Assembly: GCA_043381765.1 (NCBI GenBank)
Contig: JBHJMP010000937.1
Location: 1-28,588 of the forward strand
From: Collodictyon triciliatum
Taxonomy: Eukaryota; CRuMs
Length of the DNA: 28,588 nucleotides
Direction: 5' to 3'
The notes beneath the pieces are model-generated. The model saw only the letters and a list, made by a program, of their open reading frames with translations, ran no database searches and was not told the origin of the DNA. Position numbers and translations under genes: made by a program. Positions within the stretch are counted from its first letter, which is position 1. The number at the start of each line of letters is the position of its first letter. Of this stretch, positions 12,296 to 21,890 are shown piece after piece.

Positions 12296-12966
12296 GTTCC
12301 ATGGATACCTGTAGTGCGTAGCTATCGGTAACCGATTAAAAGAATACATAAACTACCATTATTAAATGGGTTATATTCAAACTGTTTCTTAACCGACTCA
12401 CAAGCAACACAGCCCGTCTTTACTTTGAGCCTCGTTTTAATTTGGTATGGATGCACTCTCCAGTCTAAATTCATGCCACATTATATTTTCAATTGGAAAG
12501 GGAATGCTGTGTGCATCTCCATAACACTGAACTTTTAATAACTGTATCCGGTGGGAGTTTGTGGAGACGATTTACGTAGAAACAGAATAAGAGCTAATTT
12601 TCTTTTCCCTGTTGTTCCAGGAAATTAAATTGTGGGATTATATTATAGTTAAAAGAGGACGTTTTATTCGACGAGTGGATATGAGCTAACTTTACGTAAA
12701 TATCAAAAAAATCAAAAAAAAAATGATCCGAACGTTAGCCCGATACTCTTATTCATAGATGAATATGGTTTGTTTATGACTGATTTGAAAACACTAACAA
12801 AAAAAAAACAAGATGTAATAAGGATTGTTGTGGGGATTGTTTGTGACCAAGCTGCTTGCTTTTGAGGGTTTGGTGATGTAATGATTTGGATGAAAGGAAG
12901 ATACAACCAGCGAGAGGCTAGAAGAGCACGGGCGATACGAAGAATGAACAACACGAGAAAACACGA
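12296..12966. other. Convergent 3' region of MsrA and the TEA gene
   Basis: AT-rich region between convergent stop codons. No coding signal or RNA gene was seen. It contains A-runs and probably both poly(A) sites. Confidence 0.5.
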
Positions 12967-14903
12967 CTAGGTGCTCTTCCCCCACAGATTTGAGAGTGTG
13001 GACTCGAACGACCAAGGTGGGAATAGCGGTTGAGGATGTTCTACGGGTCGTCCGACAGCAGCACTGGGTTGGATTTGGGAGGCAGACTGTGAAAAAAACT
13101 CTTCAAGTAATAAAGCGTCCAGGATCGACTGCAGCCTGGGTAGAATCTGAGGTGGCGCGGCTTGCTCATGTGTCTCAGCACAAAGAGAAGGGATTAGCTG
13201 AGGGATTTGGGCCGTCTGACAATTGATAGCCTCTTGGCCATTCGTTTGGGGGGCCAATTGACTCGATTTACTCGCAGAGTGTTTCGCCTTGGCTACTTTT
13301 CTTTTCGGATTAGCCCTCCTTGTATTGGACGCTACCTCTGGTGTTGCGCAATGGGTGGATTCTTCAGACAGACGTGACTCTGTTGCGGTCCGCGAGATAG
13401 CAGCCATGTAATTTCGTTCTGGTTTGGCTAGGGGGTTTGTGGGGAACACGAAGGTTTCATTAAGATAATCAGGCGTTGGTGACTGAGATTCGTGAGCGTC
13501 GGTTTCAAGTATAGTTCTAGTGTCTTCAGTATTTGTGTCCAGGGCGACTTCAGTTTCTGTGTCTGCGTCGTCAGGGTGGGCAGTTTCTGCTGTGCCGTGC
13601 CTTTTGCATTTATGTTCCTCGTCGGATGAATCTCCTGGGCGGATGCCGCACAATATCTCATAGAGGCGGTCATTCTATATGCAATCAATGATTCTGTGAT
13701 TATGCACGCGAGGGTGCGAAGGGCGTGTGGGATCAAATGTTTCAGGCAGCGTATTGTTGATTCAATCGATCCCATAATATATGAAATTGTTTTTTTTTTT
13801 TTGATATGACAGACCATGTTTTTATTTACTTATTTTTGTAAATATATGCTTGGGACATGAATTAGCCTGAAGGAGATCAAGTATATACCTTCTTTAATCC
13901 ACCAGGTCTTTCATATCGCTTCCGTATTACTTGTAGGTGACTTGAAATTTGTTTCTGGGTGCGCATTTTTCCAGTCTTTTCCATTATATACCCAGCTATC
14001 ATTTTATTCCGACCTATTGGGTGCGTTCATCGAAGTAAGGCATACGCACGACAAAACTGTGGATTCTATCTCATATTTTTTTTATTTTACAATATCATCC
14101 TGACAAATAAGATAACGAAAAGGAAACACGAAATTATTGCCCCATAGGAGGTGGTTCATCAGAAAGATGGACTCGGTTATCCTCGAGAAAAGAAAAGTCG
14201 CAATGGGACAATAGAAAAAAAAAACAGAAGAGACAAAAGGATGCCAGTATTACCTATGAACTTTGTTCCGTCTTTAACAAGTTTTGTGTCTTTCTCGGGC
14301 GGATAGAGAACCAAAGCTTCCTTCAGCGCCTCTTCTACATCGCGTGCCCACATCGCCCCTCGACGAACCATTCGAAATGCTTGTAATTGATACTAGTAAG
14401 ATAAAAAAAAACGTGATATAGTGTTGTAATATCTGTATTTGGGACACTGCAAACAAGTTTGATATCTGTCATGAGAGTGAGAGAGAGAGAGATAAAGAAC
14501 AGCGAAAAAGAATGACGAAAGTGTGCAATGCCACGCAGCTTGTAAAGTCTGTCGAAATTGAGATGGACGTGGTTCTCTGGCTTTCGCACTGGCTGTGTAA
14601 GAATAAATTCCAACTCTCGCACGAGTTCTTGTCCCTTTCCACGCATACCCACTCACAAAAGACGAAAGTGAATACGGAGGAATAAGCTACTTGCAGCGTT
14701 TCGTAGAAGGGTGTCGTGGTATGTATGTGTCGGTGCTGCTAGAATGTTCTGCCGGCTGGCGCCAACTCTTATACCACAACCCGAGCGCTTAGGACGCCAA
14801 CAATACCGCGGCTTGACACTGCTTTATTGTGTGCTTGTGTTTGTGTTGATTCACGCGGTCATTGACGGTGTCGCCTGCTCTGATATGCCATGCGATTCGA
14901 CAT
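12967..14903 (-). CDS. TEA/ATTS-domain transcription factor
   Basis: Sequence-specific nuclear DNA-binding protein of the TEAD/Tec1/abaA class. Exons on the minus strand: 14903-14867, 14738-14691, 14651-14501, 14446-14413, 14392-14254, 14013-13889, 13674-12967; 413 residues. The TEA domain spans about residues 101-172. Its first helix reads AMWARDVEEALKEALVLYPP (animals: VWSPDIEQSFQEALAIYPP). KFIGRNKMIAGYIMEKTGK follows, and the DNA-recognition helix is MRTQKQISSHLQVIRKR (animals: RTRKQVSSHIQVLARRK). The last exon encodes an acidic, Ser/Thr- and then Pro/Gln-rich tail of 235 residues with no recognisable YAP/TAZ-binding fold. The residues before the TEA domain are not recognised, and the exon-3 donor (GTTCTT at 14500) is weak. 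It is head-to-head with the small gene at 14981, with a TATATATATA stretch between them. Confidence 0.92.
14474..14492. repeat. (GA)n purine tract in a TEA-gene intron
   Basis: Imperfect GAGAGAGA tract in the intron between exons 3 and 4 of the TEA gene. On the sense strand it is a CT-rich tract close to the acceptor and may serve as polypyrimidine sequence. Confidence 0.7.
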
Positions 14904-14933
14904 AGATTCGAATTGTGCCTTATCACAAAGAAA

Positions 14934-14946
14934 ATATATATATATA
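14934..14946. promoter_or_regulatory. TATATATA stretch in a 77-bp bidirectional promoter
   Basis: An alternating AT tract lies between the TEA-factor ATG (14903, minus) and the putative ATG of the small gene (14981, plus). Only 77 bp separate the two, so the element could act as a shared core promoter. This is inference from position. Confidence 0.35.
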
Positions 14947-14980
14947 GAACCCCAACAAAAGCTATCTGAAATTAAAAAAA

Positions 14981-15649
14981 ATGTCCCGTTCCATCGCGTC
15001 CGACATACCAGAATAAAACCACGCGCACATTTGCTCGGATGCGCACACTCCTTCTGCAAGGCGAAATGAGAGAAACATATTTTTGCTTCCAACTACCACC
15101 ACCTCAGGCAGAATCAATCATGTTGTCACATCTCCATGTCGCGTTTATTTACGCGAGCTTTTCTTTCTTTTTTTCTATTCTCTTTTTTTTTTTTTATCTT
15201 ATTCAATTTGTCGTTTGTGGGAAAGGCGGTATTACAGTCAAAATATTGTCAAGGCCAACATTCCAACCGCGCAGATTGAAGCGGACGCTCTTTCTGTCGC
15301 GTTGCGTGAATCGCTACTGGCTCTAAATGCATATGTGGAAATCTGGATTGGCCACGCGGGTTCTATTCCAGGTATGTTTTGCTTGGGTTTATCGCACAAT
15401 GGCGGAAGAAGGGCAGCCCGAGGGCAGGCAGTTTGCTTGGCTGCGCGGCTGGCGATGTAAGATAGAGCGAAAGAATCGCATCATTGGTCAGATTCATCGC
15501 AAAGGTGGAGCATTTGAAGTGCCTCAGCAAAAGTTTTGGTCATGGACGGCCAAGGTTTGGTAGTGTTTGTCCAGCAAGGCAAAGCAGTGATTCCGTTGGG
15601 GGCCTTTTTGATCTTGTGTGAGGCCAAGCACACTTTAGTACTGTCATAA
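14981..15649 (+). CDS. Unidentified 90-residue protein, three exons
   Basis: Exons 15238-15371 and 15528-15649 join in frame (phase 1) across GTATGT...CCTCAG, ending at TAA 15649. Upstream, exon 15238 needs a phase-2 donor. The ATG at 14981 gives MSRSIA in a 17-nt exon that fits, although its donor (GTCCGA) is weak. The protein contains NIVKANIPTAQIEADALSVA, NAYVEIWIGHAGSIP and VLVMDGQGLVVFVQQG, and ends EAKHTLVLS. It looks like a small alpha/beta protein without signal peptide or membrane helix. I do not recognise the family. The last two exons are fairly convincing; the first is tentative. A competing open frame in the intron (to 15563) is unlikely. Confidence 0.55.
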
Positions 15650-15747
15650 TTGGGCATATGTGACAGGTTCGGAAATGAATTGCATTTGGAAAAGAAGCTG
15701 TGCGTATTCTGCCATATGAAATGGGTTCATCGGTGAATAGGGGAGAT

Positions 15748-15768
15748 GGGTTTAGGGTTTAGGGTTTA
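15748..15768. repeat. Interstitial telomere-like repeat (TTTAGGG)3
   Basis: Three units of GGGTTTA on the plus strand (CCCTAAA on minus). TTTAGGG is the telomere repeat of plants and various protists. Three units inside gene-dense sequence do not mark a chromosome end. On the minus strand the array supplies the last codons and stop of the LRR gene. Confidence 0.9.
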
Positions 15769-16705
15769 AGAACCTCGATGTTTTTTTCAGCTTCGATGCA
15801 AAGCTGGCTTAAACCTGATAATCTGGTAATCCACTCAGGAATACGATGGATCTTATATTGGTTGATTAATAGATAAACACGCCGTGATATATTGATGCAT
15901 ATCATATTAAAACCTACTTTAAACACATGATCAGTTTAACTGTATGTGCGTTGTACAAAATGATTGAAGGCGTGGCTTACAGGGTTTCCTTCGACATACA
16001 AACTATGCAGGTTTGTCAGCTCGCTCACAGAGTCGGGTATAGAGGTGAACTTGACATAAGTAACAGTTAATCTTATCTTTTTATTGTACTTTTGAAGAGT
16101 ATGTGTGATTTAGCGCTGGAGACATTAGGAAATGCTTTGACAGTTAAGAAATTACTCTGTAGACACTACATTAGTTTAAACAGATTGGCTGACAAACCTT
16201 ATTACATCCCAGGCCAAGAACCCTTAGCTGCGTCATTGTTGATATTGTGGATGGAATGGACGATAGCTGCAAGGGGTAGATACTTTTAAGGTCAGATTTG
16301 CTGAGAGGTTAAAGTGAATATGATATCACCTTCTAGGCTCCACCATTAAGGAGTCATCTTTATAATGAAAATAATAAAAGGCAATAATAATACACTTTGA
16401 ATCGAATAAAGGGAAAAAAAGGCAATGATAATAAAACCAATAAATGTAATTAAGCAATATGATATTTATTTTTGTATATAATATTGGTATAATTAAACTA
16501 TCATAGATAAGGCATAAAAGGACACTGCGTTACAAACATTATTCTGATATAGGTTTAGCTCATGTAAATGCTTGAGCTGAGACAGTCCTTCAGGGGCTTC
16601 AGTCATGCCCTCGTCCACAAGATACAGCAGAGTAGCCGCACCCAGGTCCCCCATCGGCTCGAAGAACGGTCGGAGTCTTTTGACCTCTGCCAAATCACCG
16701 CTCAT
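15759..16705 (-). CDS. Small leucine-rich-repeat protein
   Basis: Probable protein-interaction LRR domain of 132 residues. Exons on the minus strand: 16705-16538, 16266-16198, 16049-15981, 15851-15759, all joined in phase 0. Exon 1 ends with one repeat (GLSQLKHLHELNLYQNN). Exons 2 and 3 are each exactly 69 nt and encode one 23-residue repeat: LSSIPSTISTMTQLRVLGLG.. and FTSIPDSVSELTNLHSLYVE... Exon 4 carries a last repeat (IPEWITRLSGLSQL) and ends VLKP-stop inside the telomere-like array. The LxxIPxxIxxLxxLxxLxLxxN pattern is typical of plant-like or Ras-group LRRs. The reading frame is open upstream of the chosen ATG through an AG acceptor, so a further 5' exon is possible. Intron 1 contains a micro-insertion copy. 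Confidence 0.85.
16393..16416 (+). mobile_element. Micro-retroposon-like insertion, copy 1
   Basis: Sequence CACTTTGAATCGAATAAAGG, then G and an A-run. It is flanked by direct repeats AAAAGGCAATAATAATA (16376-16392) and AAAAGGCAATGATAATA (16417-16433), 16 of 17 matching. It lies in intron 1 of the LRR gene, in antisense orientation to that gene. The boundary inside the A-run is ambiguous. Copies 2 and 3 share the core. Confidence 0.6.
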
Positions 16706-17302
16706 ACTGCAAAAGCTGCTTAAAGAATCGGTCACTGCGCTGTTAATTCATTCTACCTTCCCAGTCGAACCGAAAGATTGGAATCATTGTTCCAGCGTGA
16801 TTGTATGCTTCCCTTTTTTTTTTTTCTTACTGTACAATCCTATCCTTTTCTCTAGGTCTGCGCCTCTTATTTATTATTATTTTTTTTTTTTCATTTACCA
16901 GCAGCTGAATCATCGATCCTTTAGCGCACAGCGCGCATATAACCCACCGATCGATGATAGTTTTGAATCAGCTTTTTTCACTAGCGTTTCCTTCAGCGGA
17001 TCTTTCCAATACTATTACTTTTACTATTACTTTTACTATTACTTTTACTATTACTTTTACTATTACTTTTACTATGACTATGACTATGACTATGACTTTT
17101 ACCTTTACTTTTAACTTTGCTTCGTCTTTTTTTTTTCCGTTTCGACTTCCGTCTAGCCCCATCCACCACATGAATGAATGGAGGAGCAAGATGTAATGGG
17201 CCACCTTCCCACCATCACTTTTTCACTCACCGCATCATTCGCGAGATTGTCTGATGATATTTCATATACCTTACAAAAAAAAAAAGGTACTTTGCCGCTT
17301 CC
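16706..17302. other. Divergent promoter region LRR / BOLA3
   Basis: About 600 bp between divergent start codons. It contains T-rich runs, the tandem repeat at 17011-17096 and no recognised gene. A TTTTTTTCACTCACCG stretch near 17219-17234 is unremarkable. Confidence 0.5.
17011..17096. repeat. Tandem repeat: 12-mer then 6-mer
   Basis: Five perfect units of ACTATTACTTTT (17011-17070) run directly into about four units of ACTATG (17071-17096). The hexamer is one base away from the first half of the 12-mer (ACTATT), so the second array may derive from the first by mutation and re-expansion. The array lies in the LRR/BOLA3 intergenic region. Confidence 0.95.
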
Positions 17303-18015
17303 ATGTCGCTTATCTTCGCACTCCGCACACTCGTTCGCCCGCCAGCACAGTTGAGTCAGTTTGGCCGCTTTTCTGGATCTCTTCGTCCATTCAGCTTTTC
17401 TGGATGCAGACACACCGACGATCACGTTCACAACGAATCCTGCGGCCATCATCACCATCAAGAAAACAAAAAGGAAAATCAACTTCGCTCTGCTTTGCAG
17501 AAGCGCTTTATTTCCGGTCACACTGATGTCCGTGATGTCTCTGGTACGCTGGATACTTTTTTTCAACCGAGTAGTTCATCTAGCGGAGATATTTATTTCC
17601 CTATTATTCTTTATTCAGAAGCATTACAGTACTGACTATATTCTTTCCAGCCTACTATTTACACTTATACCATGAACATATTCCTTTTTTATTGTATGCA
17701 TCATTGTTGTCTGATTTGGACTTGTTTGCATATTGATAGCCTACTCTTTTTATACATGAATCTCAGCAATCACCGCTTTTTGTTTTTTCTGATAAATCGT
17801 ACAACATAGGTGGGTGCGGAGCTAGCTTTGTTGTTTTTGTTGTCAGCCCGGAGTTTGAGGGAAAATCCAAATTGCAGCGACAGCGCCTCGTGAATGAAGT
17901 CCTTGCTCCGTATATGTCGGATATTCATGCCATCCAACAGAGTGCAATCACTCCGGATGAGTGGAAGGCCAAACTAGACACCCGTGCCCACCATCAAGAA
18001 AATGCTGCAAAATAG
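17303..18015 (+). CDS. BOLA3: BolA-like protein 3, mitochondrial Fe-S factor
   Basis: BOLA3 acts with NFU1 and GLRX5 in delivering [4Fe-4S] clusters to mitochondrial targets such as lipoate synthase. Two exons: 17303-17543 and 17810-18015, 148 residues. The N-terminus (MSLIFALRTLVRPPAQ) is Arg-rich without acids, consistent with a mitochondrial presequence. A His-rich insertion follows (HTDDHVHNESCGHHHHQE, about residues 37-54). The BolA fold runs from ENQLRSALQKRF through DVSGGCGASFVVFVVSPEFE (the BOLA3-type GGCGA with the Cys ligand) and LQRQRLVNEVLAPYMSDIHA to ITPDEWKAKL. The otherwise near-invariant His of the RHR(L/M)VN motif is Gln (CAG). The GGC motif favours BOLA3 over BOLA1 or BOLA2. 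Confidence 0.92.
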
Positions 18016-18328
18016 CAGTCTTGTGATTTAAGTGCCTGGTGATTTGCATCGTACATTTAGTATTTTGTAATTTGAAATTTGATATTTGTCTTTTTTTTTT
18101 TTCTTCAAACATGCTACCAACTTTGCGTGAAGAGTCCGCAATAATTCTAGTTGCTTAGCTTTTCTTATCTTTTTAATTTGGAATGATGATCAGATGTGCA
18201 TTTATTAGAATTACCACGGGTGTTGAATTAGAAAATGAAGTATTTTTATTCTATCCCGCATCCGTCTCATTAAGACAACAGGCTCATTCGTGACAGAGAA
18301 GGGTGAGAACGCATAATCGTTTTGGGTG
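18016..18328. other. Intergenic, 3' side of BOLA3
   Basis: AT-rich region with no confident feature. An open minus-strand frame continues through it to a stop at 18211 and is an alternative end for the candidate exon described next. Confidence 0.4.
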
Positions 18329-18530
18329 CTAGCTTCCGTCACGCATATTCCCTGCATCAAAAAGATTGGCATTCTGTAATAAGACAAAAGCGCGTGGTGA
18401 GAGGTAGTGTACATCCAAAACAAGTTTATGATATGATTTACTGGGTATCTGGGGAGAATCCTTGCTAACTCATATTGAGCGAGACAGATAAAACGTGTCT
18501 TGGCTGAAAGCTGTACAATTTTTATCCGCG
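18329..18530 (-). CDS. Possible 3' exons of an unidentified gene
   Basis: On the minus strand a protein-like stretch (TRFICLAQYELARILPRYP, ending at 18442) meets a GTAAAT donor. After a TTATTACAG acceptor, an exon at 18373-18329 in matching phase encodes NANLFDAGNMRDGS and a stop. Upstream exons were not found, so the start given here is only approximate. An alternative is one unspliced frame reading through to 18211 (VTEASTQNDYAFSPF...). The function is unknown. Confidence 0.35.
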
Positions 18531-19839
18531 AGAATGGGCGAAGGCTTGTGATGCATATCCGAGAGTGAGGGATATGTATAGAAATAATTCTAATTCGAAT
18601 TAGGGGAACCTATGGAACAGGTTGGAATCCGTGCACGGGATTCAATATAACAGCACTTGCTTGAGTGTTTGTGATAGCTCCATTATTTAATTGCTATTAG
18701 TATTATATTATAAGACAAAAAAAATTCATTTTAACAATTTCGATGACATTTGTGTCTTTGAAAAAAGAAAAGAAGCAAGAAAATGCATAGTATATTTCGG
18801 GGCGTAAGCGTTACGCAGGAGATGAAATGTTTGTGACTAAGCGAAGCGGTCTTTCAGAAGAACACTGTTTCTAATGCTGCTGAATTGGATAGACCCTTGG
18901 TCCCAGACACACGTGCAACTCTAATACATGGAGGAAAATACCAAAGTTCAAGCGAAAAAAAAAATCATACAAAAGGAAATTGTAGTGATTGTTTGTTTGT
19001 TTGTTTGTTTGTTTTTGTTTGCATCTATGTGTATACCTCATTTTCTTTAAAAAACAACAATAATAATTTGCCTGCACTTATTGAACACCTAGTCAGAGGA
19101 CGGTTAGTTTTTCGTTATAGAGAAAAGTTTCACATCATATCGGCCATTCGAGTCAGATTTATAGCCAGCTTTTCCATGCAAAAGCCTTCCCTTGAAACGA
19201 ATGAAGGGAAATCCCGTCACCTTCCTCGAAGATTCCACCCAAAAAAAATAAAAACAAAAAAACAAAAAACAAACAGAAGAGGAAGAAAAGGAAGAAAGCG
19301 CTCGCTCCCCGTTTTACCGGAGATTTGAGGGTAGAACACGGCCCTCTAATTCAAATCTGGAATCCCTACAAGGGCATAAAAAAATTGGCCGGCTTCCATT
19401 GCTGGAAACTCCGACCATCCTCTAGCGTGCCTTATCATTCACATATCACAGGAGCGGGCTGAATGTACTATCCTCACTCCCATACACCATCATATGTCCA
19501 TTTATTGAATACATAACCCATATTGAAATGCCGCACCACAGATGCTCTCCAGAACCAGACATAACTGCCACATCGGGGAATGTACACGACACCATTCAAG
19601 GAAAGCATATACACAACAAGCATCGAATGATTCATATCTTATCTTAGAACAACAACCTACTTGTGGTAGACCTCGGGAATCCCGCCACGCCTGCATTTGT
19701 ACCCAGCTACTGCTTCGCTCCGCTTACGGCGGAAGGGCAAATAGTGTGCAGAAATGACAGCACGTGCAACCGTATTGGGAAGGTGGGGTTAGTTTGAAGC
19801 TTGCCTTGCTAGTGCTTTGCTCGTTTGGGTGACCTGCAG
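18531..19839. other. Gene-poor stretch
   Basis: No gene could be assembled. It contains a 14-bp perfect palindrome CTAATTCGAATTAG (18590-18603), the inverted repeat GCGTAA-GCG-TTACGC (18803-18817), a (GTTT)6 run at 18991-19014 and A-rich simple sequence at 19240-19280. A minus-strand AATAAA near 19507-19512 could mark the 3' end of an unrecognised minus-strand transcript. Confidence 0.4.
18991..19014. repeat. (GTTT)6 simple repeat
   Basis: Six perfect GTTT units, followed by a degenerate continuation. Confidence 0.9.
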
Positions 19840-20340
19840 ATTCATACGACATCTGGAGCAGAAATGTTCAATGGCTGCGCACAATGCGCGACGGATGCAC
19901 ACTTTATTGGTATGGAACAAACCGATACATCGATTTTTGTTACCGCGGATGGATGCCAAAGGGGGTATGATTCTTCACAGGATACGAAGGTTTGACAATA
20001 TTGGAAAGTACGAGTAACGGCTTGTGCAACTACGATTTTCTCCACATTTGTACTTTCAGCGAGGAGTATGGCGGAGAAGCAGCGCGAATTCCACACTGGG
20101 AGGGTATATACCCTACAACCAAGTTGGGTACTCAAGCGCGCAATGCTCGCCCACTCAACTGCAGAAGATTTCCAAACGGTGCGCTACAACCGCGCTGGGA
20201 GCGGGAGCACAAATCGACAGTGACGGAAAGGTATGTCCACAAGAGGGAAGTCGGAGTTTCCAAACTTGTCTATTGCATCAATCTACCTCATCACACAGGG
20301 AGACGCAACTCTAATAACATTACATGCAAGAAAAGCATAG
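19840..20340 (+). CDS. Possible 3' exons of an unidentified gene
   Basis: Three consecutive segments with good splice borders stay open in one frame: 19840-19989, 20060-20230 and 20299-20340 (TAG), all phase 0, 120 residues. Peptides include TDAHFIGMEQTDTSIFVTAD, YIPYNQVGYSSAQCSPTQL and GAGAQIDSDGK. No family is recognised. The middle exon is GC-rich and open in other frames as well, which weakens the case. No 5' end was found. Confidence 0.35.
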
Positions 20341-20663
20341 GTGAGACACCAATAGCGGCACGCTAGAGGGTCGCCATGGGGCGGAGGCCAGCTAGGTAAT
20401 AGATTGCCTATTGTCTGTGTCATTTTCTATTGTGGGTTAATAGTCGACAAGCCTTTCCTGGAATAATCCACATTTGGTTGTATCCACCGCCTCTGCTGGC
20501 TATCGGCTTGTGGCCAGGTGGCGAGATCTTCACGGCAGAAGGACTGGGCGTAGAAGCTTGGGTCGGGCGACTCGGTGGATGGGTGTGGGAGAGGCCAAAG
20601 CAACAATCGAGCGGGTTGAACATAAGAACGCTTCACTATTTAGATCGAAAAAGGTTACCGAAT
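20341..20663. other. Upstream region of the UPF0488 gene
   Basis: The frame of the following gene is open back to about 20430, but the translation (Trp- and Gly-rich) is not typical and is more likely promoter and leader sequence. Nothing else was identified. Confidence 0.4.
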
Positions 20664-21606
20664 ATGTCCACTGCGGAAGCCGGAGGCGCTGAACTAGAAA
20701 GCACAACTGCGCCTCACAGAACAGAAGGTCCGAGCGACGGTACTGTGGCTGCTGCAGGAAAGGAGGCCGACCCCGAGGGCACGGAACAGGGCATGGCCAT
20801 GAAGGAAAAGAAGAAGAAGAAGAAGGGTAGAGCAAAAGGCGAGGTTGTTGCTGGGACGACAGAAGCTGCTGCTGGTATTGCTTCATCTCGACAATTAACC
20901 TGTGTTGCTCTTTCGCTGTACTTTTTTTTTTTTTTTACCTTTATCCCCTCTCAAACTGAATGGCAGAGAATATCGTTGATATATCTCTGAACCAGGAATT
21001 GAACTGGGAGAAAGGGTTACAAATACACAGCAGTGATCACCCCACCCCACCCCACCCCCCATGTCTCCGCCCGCACCAAAACTGAAGCAGTATTTTTTGT
21101 TTGTTACCCCGATGCAGACAAACGCGAGTATACGTACGAACAGGAGTTGGAGTGGTGTATAGAGCAACTCAATTTGGGATTAAAGAGAAGCGGCGTGACA
21201 CCCGAGCAAGGTAATTCCACAGCAGCAAATTTCTTGTCTTTATGGATGCCCCTTGCTCGTTTGAATTTGTATGCCTCTATTTAATTTGCTTTTCCCATGG
21301 TTTCAATATATTTTAATCTATTCCCATGCATCTCTGCCTTATTTTTTTCTTTCCTTCTCCCTATTCTTCGACCCAAGTTTGGGTTTGCTACTTGTGATCA
21401 TGTATCTTTATATATCGGACGTCTTTAAAATAATAACATTTTTTTAATGCGATATAGCGGCAGAGTCCAATCGTGTGATAAAGATACTTACATCCGCAAA
21501 GACCCCGCTACCCAAAAAACGGGCAACCATGCACCTCACATTCGGAGATTACAGAAAGTGGATGAAGAAAATGGGCGTTGTGCCTCTTGGAGATCCTGTA
21601 GAATGA
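20664..21606 (+). CDS. UPF0488 (C8orf33-like) protein
   Basis: Three exons, 20664-20874, 21118-21210, 21458-21606, all joined in phase 1; 150 residues. The N-terminal half is Ala/Gly/Glu-rich and disordered, with a Lys cluster (MKEKKKKKKGRAKGE) that could be a nuclear or nucleolar localisation signal. The conserved part starts with YEQELEWCIEQLNLGLKR and continues with NRVIKILTSAKTPLPKKR and TMHLTFGDYRKWMKKMG. This matches the order of blocks I know from human C8orf33: ELxWCxxQLxLGL, then SxKxPLxKKRxxM, then FGDYR. Biochemical function is not established for the family. The ATG was chosen for its position after a basic, non-conserved leader frame. Confidence 0.75.
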
Positions 21607-21781
21607 ACAATTGCATGGTGTTGAGATACCCTTTATCAATAATGAAAGTAGAACCATGGGTGCGAATATAAAATTAAGGGATTTTTATTTCCTTTATATG
21701 ATTCAAAGTGCTGCGAGGTTGTGTCATACAAAGGGCCGGGATGGGAGCGCATGGGAGAGAGCAAATGCGAGTAGGAGAAGA

Positions 21782-21890
21782 CTAAACCGCATTCATTTTA
21801 GACTCGGGGTGCATTCTTGCTAACAGCTCCTCGCTGGTCACTGTACAGAACGATTTTTGTATGCCACTGGACATCACCCACTCCAATACA
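21782..21890 (-). CDS. Possible terminal exon, minus strand
   Basis: After a GCATTCCCAG acceptor the minus strand reads VLEWVMSSGIQKSFCTVTSE.. to a TAG at 21784-21782 in one frame. In another it reads CIGVGDVQWHTKIVLYSDQ. A strong donor (GAAG|GTAAGTA) lies just upstream at 21979. The donor fits the second frame in phase 0 but not the first. No upstream exons or family were recognised. Confidence 0.3.

Noticed and set aside
13428-13817. 129-codon minus frame overlapping the TEA gene tail
   Set aside because: Out of frame with the spliced TEA model, which is supported by phase and domain content.
15327-15563. 78-codon plus frame (MAEEGQPEGRQFAWLRGW...)
   Set aside because: It lies mostly in the intron between two exons that join in phase with a better protein; the GTATGT donor and CCTCAG acceptor favour splicing.
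15748-15768. A chromosome end or telomere
   Set aside because: Only three units, with genes continuing on both sides.
16954-17204. Open frames rich in Thr-Phe or Lys-Val across the 12-bp repeat
   Set aside because: Artefacts of the tandem repeat in the LRR/BOLA3 promoter region.
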